NCBI GenBank assembly: GCA_038120295.1
Contig: JAYOLL010000005.1
Coordinates: 1-64,000, forward strand
DNA length: 64,000 bases
Reading direction: 5' to 3'
Source of the DNA: JAYOEY01 sp038120295
GTDB lineage: Bacteria; Pseudomonadota; Alphaproteobacteria; MPNO01; UBA2964
Below the pieces are notes generated by a model. That model searched no databases. It was not told the DNA's origin and was given only the letters and a program-made list of their open reading frames with translations. Each line of letters starts with the position of its first letter. Position 1 is the stretch's first letter. This document shows positions 1 to 6,622 of this stretch, piece after piece. Both the position numbers and the translations under genes were made by a program.

Positions 1-54
1 CCGCTCAACAAACAGTCTAAACTAACCGCTGGTACTAATCGTGGGGGCAGGTCA
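1..54. mobile_element. Possible insertion-sequence end interrupting the integrase
   Basis: Homology of the flanking recombinase reading frame stops at about base 54. From there to the window edge the sequence reads in no useful frame and ends, next to the recombinase, in GGGGGCAGGTCA. Its reverse complement, TGACCTGCCCCC, resembles from memory the terminal repeats of IS3-like elements. Only one end is visible; no transposase or second terminal repeat lies in the window. The identification is an inference from this motif and from the abrupt loss of the recombinase frame. A plain frameshift or assembly artefact is the alternative. Confidence 0.3.
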
Positions 55-367
55 ATCGGTCGATTGCGTCGAGTGGCAAGGCGGCAAGCCAGCTTCTTTG
101 GAACGCATGAAGAATGAAAGTTTCTACATCGGCACTCCGCTTTCGCGGCACGATCTCTCTTAAGTATCTATCTATGAGTTGATTTAAGGTTACCCGCTTA
201 AGAACTTCGGTATCGGCCCGCACGTCGCGCCGATCGAGCTCCAGCTCAGTTTTCCTCGCCCAGAGTTGTGCGTCTGCTTTTTGCTCGAAAGTCCGGGTGA
301 CAGAGGCGCGTGCTTTGCGGCGCACCTGGACTTGCCACTTACCGTGGCGCTTTCTGATAGAAGCCAT
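35..367 (-). pseudogene. Truncated tyrosine recombinase (integrase), N-terminal part
   Basis: The frame starts at ATG 367 behind an AGAGG ribosome-binding site six bases upstream. It opens with the SIRKRHGKWQVQVRRK motif typical of the arm-binding domain of phage or island tyrosine integrases, followed by the start of the SAM-like core-binding domain. It stops after about 110 codons, where 300-400 would be expected, so the catalytic R-H-R-Y domain is absent. The last seven or so residues no longer look like an integrase, and the break falls at the possible IS end. It lies about 100 bp from the 3' end of tRNA-Val and reads away from it, the usual position of an island integrase at a tRNA attachment site. 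It is probably inactive, unless the catalytic half resumes outside the window. Confidence 0.75.
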
Positions 368-465
368 ACCAAACCTCTCGCTGTGGCAGCGTTGTGACGG
401 TCTGGAATGTAATGAGGCTCTGAGGGCTCCGATTTTTAGCAACATATTGAATATATTGCTGAAAA

Positions 466-540
466 TGGTGGGCGCGGCTGGGATTGAACCAGCGACCCCT
501 ACGATGTCAACGTAGTGCTCTCCCGCTGAGCTACGCGCCC
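466..540 (-). tRNA. tRNA-Val (anticodon GAC), CCA encoded
   Basis: On the minus strand the sequence folds as a complete cloverleaf. The seven-base acceptor arms GGGCGCG and CGCGCCC pair. The D arm is GCTCAGCGGGAGAGC, the anticodon stem-loop CTACG-TTGACAT-CGTAG carries GAC, and the T loop is GGTTCAATCC. Discriminator A is followed by encoded CCA (468-466). The gene has a good promoter upstream and a broken integrase just beyond its 3' end, so it is the likely attachment site of a former mobile element. Confidence 0.95.
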
Positions 541-590
541 GGATGCCGGGTTGGGCGGCGACGAAGCGCCGCGCCGGCGAGAAGGCGTTC

Positions 591-618
591 TTTATACAGA
601 TTGGCGCGTACTTGGCAA
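591..618 (-). promoter_or_regulatory. Promoter of tRNA-Val
   Basis: On the minus strand TTGCCA (618-613) and TATAAA (596-591) are separated by 16 bases, a near-consensus sigma-70 pair. The tRNA 5' end at 540 would lie about 45 bases past the predicted start site, a normal tRNA leader length. Confidence 0.55.
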
Positions 619-888
619 GCGCCGGAATAGGGCCTCGGAGCGCGACGCGGCACGAAATTCTCGGGATCCGCCGGGCCCGAAAGGCACATAAATCCTGCCC
701 TTTCGAACACCCCCGAAAAATATTTTCCAGAAACGATTTTTCCCACTTGTAATCGTTTCGGGGCGGGCCGTCTATCGCGCGTCCGAGGGGTTCGGATGAC
801 GGGCAAGGCATTGATGGGGCAGGGTCCCCGCGCCACGGTACGGACGGCCGCAAGCCCGCCTGACAATCGTCCGGCCATGGAGATCAAA
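619..888. other. Intergenic stretch without recognised gene
   Basis: Between the tRNA promoter and the small exported protein no open frame has a ribosome-binding site or recognisable protein. A short AT-rich part around 710-755 could hold the promoter of the next gene, but no convincing -35/-10 pair is seen. I see no RNA gene or repeat here. Confidence 0.5.
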
Positions 889-1182
889 ATGGCCAAACTG
901 TTCACCACCGCCGCAATCGCCTCCGCCCTTCTCTTCTCGGCCAGCGCCTATGCGATCGACGTCGAGAACCAGGACGCCACCGAGCACGAAGTGACCACCG
1001 CCTCCGGCGATGGCGGCCCGGTGACCTTCAAACTGAAGCCGGGCGAAATCAAGCGCAATGTCTGCGGAGGCGAGATCTGCAACGTCATGGTCGACTCAAA
1101 GACCAACGAGTTCGAAGCCGGCAAAGAAGGCCACCTGGCGATTAAGGGCGGCAAGCTTATCTGGATGCCCAAGCGCGGTTAA
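889..1182 (+). CDS. Small exported protein of unknown function
   Basis: A 97-residue protein. The first 21 residues form a classical Sec signal peptide (short positive start MAK, hydrophobic core, cleavage after SAYA), so the mature product of about 76 residues should be periplasmic. The start at 889 is chosen over the ATG at 877 because GGAG lies six bases upstream and the signal peptide then begins at the right place. The mature part contains VTFKLKPGEIKRNVCGGEICNV, with two cysteines five residues apart that could form a disulfide or bind metal. I do not recognise a family. A strong terminator follows. Confidence 0.75.
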   Translation: MAKLFTTAAIASALLFSASAYAIDVENQDATEHEVTTASGDGGPVTFKLKPGEIKRNVCGGEICNVMVDSKTNEFEAGKEGHLAIKGGKLIWMPKRG

Positions 1183-1217
1183 GCGGGCCGGAACAAGTTC
1201 AGGGTCATTCCGCAACG

Positions 1218-1255
1218 AAAAACGGCGGTCCTTCTGGACCGCCGTTTCCGTTTTC
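1218..1255 (+). terminator. Rho-independent terminator, probably bidirectional
   Basis: A perfect 12-bp stem, AAACGGCGGTCC (1220-1231) against GGACCGCCGTTT (1236-1247), with loop TTCT, followed by TTTCCGTTTT. On the other strand the A-run before the left arm supplies a U-tract. It therefore sits between the convergent exported-protein gene and cpdR and can serve both. Confidence 0.85.
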
Positions 1256-1275
1256 AGGCTTTCTGATCGGATGCT

Positions 1276-1644
1276 CTACGCCGCCAGGATCCGGTCAACC
1301 TGGTCGACGAGATCGCGCAGGTGGAACGGTTTCGACAGCACCTTGGTGTCCTTCATCAGGCCGCTGCGTCGCGCGTGCAGCGCGACGGCGGCGAAGCCGG
1401 TGATGAACAGAACCTTGAGATCGGGAATGGTCTCGTGCGCCCGCCGCGCCAGCTCGATCCCGTCGAGCCCGGGCATGACGATATCCGCCAACAACAGGTC
1501 GAATTCGACCGCGTTGGCCTCAATCTCGCCCATCGCTTCGGACCCGTCGCCGCAATGAACGACATAATGCCCGGCGCGGGTCAGCGCCTTGGCAAGAAAC
1601 TGGCGAAGGGAATCGTCGTCTTCCGCGAGAAGAATACAGGCCAT
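1276..1644 (-). CDS. cpdR: CpdR-type single-domain response regulator
   Basis: A 122-residue stand-alone receiver domain with no output domain. Acidic residues E8-D9-D10, phospho-acceptor D54 in LLLADIVMP, the T in LFITGFAA and the K of VLSKPF are all present. The MACILLAEDD start, DIVMPGLDGIELARRA and LFITGFAAVAL match Caulobacter CpdR, which when unphosphorylated primes ClpXP for degradation of cell-cycle proteins such as CtrA and is controlled by the CckA-ChpT phosphorelay. The start is set at 1644 because the family begins there; the longer frame adds 24 unrelated residues. A CtrA-type site lies nearby in the window, consistent with this circuit. Confidence 0.88.
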   Translation of the reverse strand: MACILLAEDDDSLRQFLAKALTRAGHYVVHCGDGSEAMGEIEANAVEFDLLLADIVMPGLDGIELARRAHETIPDLKVLFITGFAAVALHARRSGLMKDTKVLSKPFHLRDLVDQVDRILAA

Positions 1645-1788
1645 GTTACGCTCGATAATCTCCCAATCGCCGGGGAGAGAGGACACCCCGGAACCGTTCG
1701 CGCATCTTAAGGGCATTTTCCTTGTGAAAGGTTAACCCGTGAAGCGTTATCCACTCCATGCCCCCTGGCTGCAGGATAACCTTTCCGA

Positions 1789-1936
1789 ATGATGACGCGT
1801 CGGTATGATGACNNNNNNNNNNNNNNNNNNNNNNNNNNNNNNNNNNNNNNNNNNNNNNNNNNNNNNNNNNNNNNNNNNNNNNNNNNNNNNNNNNNNNNNN
1901 NNNNNNNNNNNNATGATGACGCGTCGGTATGATGAC
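1789..1936. repeat. Assembly gap (100 N) bounded by identical 24-bp direct repeats
   Basis: The block ATGATGACGCGTCGGT followed by ATGATGAC occurs immediately left (1789-1812) and immediately right (1913-1936) of the N run at 1813-1912. The pattern is a 16-bp unit plus half, so the true sequence is probably a tandem array of 16-bp units that the assembler could not span. Less likely, the two contig ends simply overlap by 24 bp. A weaker TGATGAC follows at 1946-1952. The array lies between cpdR and the amidohydrolase gene and is outside any convincing reading frame. The rest of 1645-2000 holds no gene. Confidence 0.85.
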
Positions 1937-2000
1937 ACGCCTGAGTGATGACAGGGAACCGCCGATCGGCTAGATCTTGACGTCGGCAACCGGAAATCTC

Positions 2001-2930
2001 ATGGCCACGAAAAAAGCGGTACTGGGGGCAGGATCCCCGCAGACGAAAAAGGGCGGGAACAACGCCGCAGAAAAGGCGTCGTTCGAGGTCCACGCGCCCG
2101 AAATTCGGCGCGCGCCGGTGGTGTTCGCCTCGCCGCACAGCGGCACCGATTACCCGACCAGTTTCGTCGCCGATTCTCCGCTCGACCTGCTGGCGCTGCG
2201 CCGGTCCGAGGATTCGTTCGTGGATGCGCTGTTCGCCGCAGCGCCGGATCACGGCATGCCGTTGCTGCGGGCGCTGTTTCCGCGCGCCTATATCGACCCC
2301 AACCGGGAGCCGTTTGAGCTCGACCCCGACATGTTCGAGGACGTTCTGCCCGATTATGCCAACACGCAGTCGAGCCGCGTCGCCGCAGGGCTCGGCACAA
2401 TCGCCAGGGTGGTGTCGTCGGGACAGGAAATATATCCGCACAAGCTGCGTTTCGCCGAGGCGGCCGCGCGCATCAATGCCTGTTACCGGCCCTATCACCG
2501 CGCGCTGCGCGGTCTGCTCGACCAAACGCGCGACCGATTCGGCTGCTACGTGCTGGTCGACTGCCATTCGATGCCGTCGGTCGGCGGCCCGCAGGATCCG
2601 GACGCCGGGCGGCGGCGCGCCGATATCGTGCTGGGCGACTGTTTCGCCAGCGCCTGCGCCGAGCCCGTAATCAGCCATATCGAGCGGGTTTTCGTCGCGA
2701 AGGGGTACGATGTCACCCGCAACCGGCCTTTCGCCGGCGGCTTCACTACGCGCCATTACGGCGCGCCGGCGCGCGGGCTGCACGCCATCCAGATCGAAAT
2801 CAATCGCGCGCTCTATATGGACGAGTCGCTGATCCGCCCGAACGCCGGCATGGCGAAGCTGAAAAGCGATCTCACCGACCTGATCGAGTCGCTGGCGGAA
2901 ATCGAAACCGCCCCGCTGCGCACAGCGTAG
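2001..2930 (+). CDS. N-formylglutamate amidohydrolase family protein
   Basis: A 309-residue soluble protein of the FGase/HutG2 family, zinc hydrolases that release formate from N-formyl-glutamate in histidine degradation and also act on related N-formyl amino acids. Diagnostic stretches are the opening VVFASPHSGTDYP, the PNREPFELDP segment, VDCHSMPS in the middle and the late GGFTTRHYGAP...HAIQIEINRALYMDE. The start is taken at ATG 2001 with GGAAA upstream rather than at the TTG at 1977. The first 35 residues are a Lys/Gly/Ala-rich extension. No hut genes flank it, so the true substrate could be another formylated amino acid. It stands alone, with a CtrA box and transglycosylase downstream. 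Confidence 0.85.
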   Translation: MATKKAVLGAGSPQTKKGGNNAAEKASFEVHAPEIRRAPVVFASPHSGTDYPTSFVADSPLDLLALRRSEDSFVDALFAAAPDHGMPLLRALFPRAYIDPNREPFELDPDMFEDVLPDYANTQSSRVAAGLGTIARVVSSGQEIYPHKLRFAEAAARINACYRPYHRALRGLLDQTRDRFGCYVLVDCHSMPSVGGPQDPDAGRRRADIVLGDCFASACAEPVISHIERVFVAKGYDVTRNRPFAGGFTTRHYGAPARGLHAIQIEINRALYMDESLIRPNAGMAKLKSDLTDLIESLAEIETAPLRTA

Positions 2931-2951
2931 CCTGTCCGTCCGCTCACTGGC

Positions 2952-2968
2952 TTAACCCCGATTTAACC
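2952..2968 (+). promoter_or_regulatory. CtrA-type binding site
   Basis: TTAA (2952-2955), seven bases, TTAA (2963-2966) followed by CC matches the full CtrA consensus TTAA-N7-TTAA. It lies 26 bp before the transglycosylase start. In alphaproteobacteria CtrA controls motility, division and cell-wall genes, which fits the downstream gene. One chance match in a window of this size is possible, though the GC-rich background makes two TTAA words at exact spacing unlikely. Confidence 0.55.
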
Positions 2969-2992
2969 GGGCCGTTGCAGGATGCCCGGCGC

Positions 2993-3607
2993 ATGGAACG
3001 ACGCACTCACATGATTTGCGCGGCCGCGCTCTGTCTTTTTGTCACGCTGCCGCTGCCGACAAACGCGACCGGATCGGTCTGCGCAGAGGCGGTGGCCGAG
3101 ACCGAGCGCGCCTACCGCGTACCCCGGCTGCTGCTACAGGCCGTCTCGCTCGCTGAGTCGGGACGCTGGGATGCGAAGACGCGCCGCAGCCATGCATGGC
3201 CCTGGACCGTCATGGCGAAGGGCAAGGGCACGTTTCACACCAGCCGGGCAAAGGCGATCGCAGCCGTCAGGACGCTGCGGGCGGAAGGCGTGCGCAACAT
3301 CGATGTCGGCTGCATGCAGATCAACCTGATGCATCACGCGACCGCCTTCGAAAACCTCGAACAGGCGTTCGAACCGGCGATCAATGCGGGCTAGGCGGCC
3401 AACCTCATCATGCGATTACGGCGCGAGGAAAAATCATGGGCGCATGCGGTGGCGCGTTATCACTCATCCGACTGGCAGAATCGTGGCCGGAAATACTGGC
3501 GCAAGGTCTATCGGCTATGGAACTCGGAACGCCGGCGCGACTATCGCGACCGCAGGGCTGAGCGGATCCGGCGCAATCGGGAAAAAATCCCTGCAAACGT
3601 AAACTAG
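2993..3607 (+). pseudogene. Lytic transglycosylase gene split by an in-frame amber codon
   Basis: A signal peptide (MICAAALCLFVTLPLP...A) is followed by the SLT-like segment VPRLLLQAVSLAESGRW, with the catalytic-type Glu in LAESGRW, and by VGCMQINLMHH, the GxMQIN motif of family 1 transglycosylases. The frame then meets TAG at 3392-3394. It continues in the same frame to the stop at 3605 with AANLIMRLRREEKSWAHAVARYH, the conserved C-terminal part. In relatives the residue before AA is usually Tyr (YAARFL), so TAG most simply replaces TAC or TAT. The intact protein would be about 204 residues and act on periplasmic peptidoglycan. Start 2993 is preferred to the TTG at 2975. A sequencing error is the main alternative. 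Confidence 0.8.
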
Positions 3608-4373
3608 ACGGAACGCCGGCAGGCGAGCAGAAGCAGCGCGGGCGCGAGGATCGCAAGCGCGCCGGGTTCGGGAATCGACTCTGCCGTGTTTACGTCAAGC
3701 GCCGTGGTCACCGAAAACGCGCCGAACAGGCCCTGCGGCGTACTTCCCGCGACATCCACCGGATTGAACGACGTGCCGGTCCAGGTTTCCGGGAAAATCG
3801 TCAGAGAGCCGGCTTCTCGCGTACCGTTGAATGTATTGGTGATCGACCCCGTGCTGTAGTCGATGTCGATCTGGAAGACACCGTTCGTGTAGCTGGCAAG
3901 CTGATTGAACGAACCGGGCCCGACTTCCTCCAAAATGGCGACCGAGCCGTTTCGGTAGAACCGCGTCTCGTCGGTCGGCGACGTAAAAAACAGATCGGCG
4001 ACATTGTTGAAATCGAGTGTGAAACCCGACAATGCGATATGCAGCGGCCCAGTGATACCGCTTCCTTCGAGACCGTGCGGCGCAGAAGCTGTGGCGGCGA
4101 AAGGCGACCCCGTAGAGCCGAACGCGACCTCGTTGCCGGTCGCGGTATCGAATGCGTCCGGGCTGACAAGCCGGGTATAGGGCCCGGCGACGCCGTTGCT
4201 GCCATAAAACGCTGCCATGTGCGCGATTGACCCACCGCTCACGAAGGTATGACCCAAGATGCCCTGCCCGTCGCCGGTCAGCCCCTGGAAATTGACGATA
4301 ACGGCACGCGCGTCGCTCCCGTCCCCAGAACGAGCAGCAGAACGACCATCCCGATTGCGCGAACAAGTTTCAT
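3604..4373 (-). pseudogene. PEP-CTERM sorted exported protein, signal peptide out of frame
   Basis: The body encodes a beta-rich, Gly/Ser/Thr-rich protein ending in IPEPGALAILAPALLLLACRR, the PEP-CTERM sorting signal (VPEP motif, membrane helix, basic tail) handled by an exosortase. Its open frame goes back only to a TTG at 4257 and lacks an export signal. A perfect signal peptide, MKLVRAIGMVVLLLVLGTG, starts at ATG 4373 in another frame. One shift of one base in the G-rich stretch near 4310-4325 joins it to SDARAVIVNFQGLTGDGQG, which continues into the body. This is either a disrupted gene or a base miscall in a G run. No exosortase gene lies in the window. A GC-poor stretch of 109 bp separates it from the next gene. 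Confidence 0.75.
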
Positions 4374-4482
4374 GTCGCCATCGTCAAAAAACCCCTGACT
4401 TCAGGCTAATAATAAGAAATCTCAGCTCGAAGAGTCAATTTCGGTATGGTTAATTGAAATTATGACTGCGGCGCGCTGGCGC

Positions 4483-5322
4483 TCAGAAAACGGCATCCGC
4501 TGACATGGCGAGCCGGCCTTCATGGTTGAGCGCCCAGAGCTTGGCCTTTCCGTCGCCGTCCGGCGCACCCTCGACCGTGAAATCGTAAATGTCGTAGAGC
4601 GGCGAGACAGCGCGCACGTTGAATTCCTTCAGGACGACACCGGGGTGTTCGCGCCGGAACAGGTCGAGCAGCAGCGTCTGGGTCAGCGGCCCGTGAACCA
4701 GCAGGCCGGGATATTTCTCGACCTCGGTGACGTATTGCCGGTCGTAATGGATACGGTGGCTGTTCATGGTCAGCGCGGAAAAGCGAAAAAGCAGAACCGC
4801 GCTGGGGTGGATCTCGCGTTTCCAGACGGCGGGCATCGGCGGAGGCGGCGGCTCCGGGGGGACAGCGCCGGGCTTTGCTTCCTCGCGATAGACCACGTCC
4901 TGAATTTCGGTCGTCGCCAGCCCGTCCGCGCCCGCGATCTCATGCTTCAGCCTGAGAAACACGAGATTCCCGGTCTTGCCGGTCTTGGGCGTCACCGCCT
5001 CGATGGTGGTCGTCTTGGTGATCGTCTCGCCGACCCGGATCGGGCGGTGATAGGTGGCCTGCGTCCCCGCCCACATGCGGCGCGGCAGGTCGATCGGCGG
5101 CAGGAAGTCGCCGCGCTTGGGATGGCCGTCGCGCGCCGTATCGGCGAGTTTTACCACCTCGCGGATATAGAACTGATGCCAGCCGGGCGGGATCGGATCG
5201 CCCTCCATCAGCGGCGCATCGTCCCGGTCGAGCGTCGCCGCCAGCGCATCCGCCTGATAGGCCGTCACCAGCGCCTCGGTAATTTCCTTCCTGCCGATCC
5301 AGCTGTCGTAATTCTCGGTCAT
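4483..5322 (-). CDS. MaoC/HTD2-like acyl-CoA hydratase
   Basis: A 279-residue double hot-dog protein with the FAS1-type N-terminal dehydratase fold followed by a MaoC-like C-terminal half (SALTMNSHRIHYDRQYVTEVEKYPGLLVHGPL). The motif carries the hydratase-type Asn/His residues and the GLLVHGPL strand. The architecture matches mesaconyl-C4-CoA and itaconyl-CoA hydratases, which add water to branched C5-dicarboxylyl-CoA esters. It overlaps the CoA-transferase gene by four bases (ATGA), with AGGAG inside that gene, so the two are translationally coupled. The specific substrate is inferred only from family and context. No citramalyl-CoA lyase is present nearby. Confidence 0.8.
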   Translation of the reverse strand: MTENYDSWIGRKEITEALVTAYQADALAATLDRDDAPLMEGDPIPPGWHQFYIREVVKLADTARDGHPKRGDFLPPIDLPRRMWAGTQATYHRPIRVGETITKTTTIEAVTPKTGKTGNLVFLRLKHEIAGADGLATTEIQDVVYREEAKPGAVPPEPPPPPMPAVWKREIHPSAVLLFRFSALTMNSHRIHYDRQYVTEVEKYPGLLVHGPLTQTLLLDLFRREHPGVVLKEFNVRAVSPLYDIYDFTVEGAPDGDGKAKLWALNHEGRLAMSADAVF

Positions 5323-6443
5323 TCCGCAAACTCCTTTCGGATGGCGTCGGTTTGTTCGCCGATGGCGGGCACCGGGCCGAGCGCGCGGGCGGCGCCGTCG
5401 ATTGTTGCGGGCGGCGCGGCCATCGAAACCGGGCCGGTCGGGCTTTCGACCTCGACCCGGCGCAACGCCGGATGGACCGACAGGCCCAACGGGTCGTTCA
5501 CCTCGCCGAACGCGATCCCGGCATCGCGCAGACGCGCGATCAGCGTCGCGCGATCAACCGACTGGAACGCCGCCGAGACGATGGCGTCGACTTCCGGCCG
5601 GTTGGCGACGCGCGCCACGTTGCTGTTGAATTTTTCGTCTTCCGGCATGTCGGGCCGGTCGAGCACGTCCACGGCCAGCCGGGCGAACTCGCGCTCGTTC
5701 TGGATCGAGATCAGGATCTCGCCTCCGTCCTGCGTCGGATACGCCCCGTAAGGCGCGATGGAGGGATGGTTGAGCCCGACGCGCGGCGGGATTTTCCGAC
5801 CGTAATCCCAGGTCAGCAGCGGCACGTTCATCCAGTCCGCCATGCTCTCGAACAGGGAGGTCCTGATTGCCGCGCCCTCGCCCGTCTTCGCGCGCGCCAG
5901 CAGCGCTTCGAGCGTCGCCATGTAGGCGTACATGCCGCAGGCGATATCGCAGGCCGACACGCCGACGCGCCCCGGTCCCTCGGGCCGCCCGGTCACCGAC
6001 GACAGCCCGCTCTCGGCCTGCACCAGCAGGTCGTAGGCCTTCATGTCGGCGTACTCGCCTTCTTCGCCGTAGCCGGAAATATCGACGGTAATCAGGCGCG
6101 GATTCTTGGCCCGCAGATCGTCCGACCCCAGCCCCGACCGCGCCGCGGCGCCCGGGGCGAGGTTCTGGATGAACACGTCCGCCTTCGCCAGGATGCGCTG
6201 CAGTAGCGCGGCGTCATCCGGCTGCTTGATATCGAGCACCAGCGATTCCTTGCCGCGATTGAGCCATACGAAATAGGCGCTCTCGCCATGCACCACCGAG
6301 TCATAGCCGCGCGCGAAATCGCCGTCGGCCCGCTCGATCTTGATTACCCGCGCGCCGGCATCGGCCAGCCGCGACGAGCAGTAGGGCGCGGCCACCGCCT
6401 GTTCGAGCGAGACGACGAGTGTGTCTTCGAGGGGGAGGATCAT
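5319..6443 (-). CDS. CaiB/BaiF family III CoA-transferase
   Basis: A 374-residue family III CoA-transferase that moves CoA between carboxylic acids through an aspartyl-CoA intermediate. Seen are the N-terminal LADAGARVIKIERADGDFAR segment, the WLNRGKESLVLDIK motif, a YDLLVQAESGL stretch holding the expected catalytic Asp (AYDLLVQ), and GGEILISIQNEREF. The start at 6443 fits the usual N-terminus; the longer frame adds 22 Pro/Arg-rich residues from the repeat upstream. It sits between an acyl-CoA dehydrogenase gene upstream and the MaoC hydratase downstream, all on the minus strand. The set suggests CoA activation, oxidation and hydration of one organic acid. Confidence 0.88.
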   Translation of the reverse strand: MILPLEDTLVVSLEQAVAAPYCSSRLADAGARVIKIERADGDFARGYDSVVHGESAYFVWLNRGKESLVLDIKQPDDAALLQRILAKADVFIQNLAPGAAARSGLGSDDLRAKNPRLITVDISGYGEEGEYADMKAYDLLVQAESGLSSVTGRPEGPGRVGVSACDIACGMYAYMATLEALLARAKTGEGAAIRTSLFESMADWMNVPLLTWDYGRKIPPRVGLNHPSIAPYGAYPTQDGGEILISIQNEREFARLAVDVLDRPDMPEDEKFNSNVARVANRPEVDAIVSAAFQSVDRATLIARLRDAGIAFGEVNDPLGLSVHPALRRVEVESPTGPVSMAAPPATIDGAARALGPVPAIGEQTDAIRKEFAE

Positions 6444-6464
6444 GGCGTTCGCGGGAACAGACCC

Positions 6465-6600
6465 CCTCCCTGTCCCTCCCCCGGGCCGGGGGAGGGGACG
6501 CGGTTGCAATGCCCGAATTCAAGACACCGAACCAGCGACGCGTGACCGGACAGGACTCCATCCCCCGCCTGAGGGGGAGGGTTGGGGAGGGGGCGCTGGG
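6465..6600. repeat. Two GC-rich palindromic intergenic elements
   Basis: CCCTCCCCCGGGCCGGGGGAGGG, read across 6474-6497, and a second C-rich/G-rich pair at about 6560-6597 form two hairpins between the dehydrogenase and CoA-transferase genes. They resemble other C-tract/G-tract elements in the window (near 51060) and look like dispersed intergenic repeats rather than coding sequence. They could lower expression of the downstream genes within the operon. Confidence 0.5.
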
Positions 6601-6622
6601 TCATTTCGCTACGCACCGGCCA

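Noticed and set aside
35..853. 272-codon frame spanning the tRNA and integrase
   Set aside because: It reads through tRNA-Val. The integrase part begins at ATG 367 with its own ribosome-binding site.
1732..1737. TTAACC upstream of cpdR as a CtrA site
   Set aside because: Only a half-site; no second TTAA at seven-base spacing.
3392..3394. Amber codon as a pyrrolysine or read-through site
   Set aside because: No suppressor tRNA or Pyl gene in the window, and the position is a common Tyr; a simple nonsense change or read error is the more economical view.
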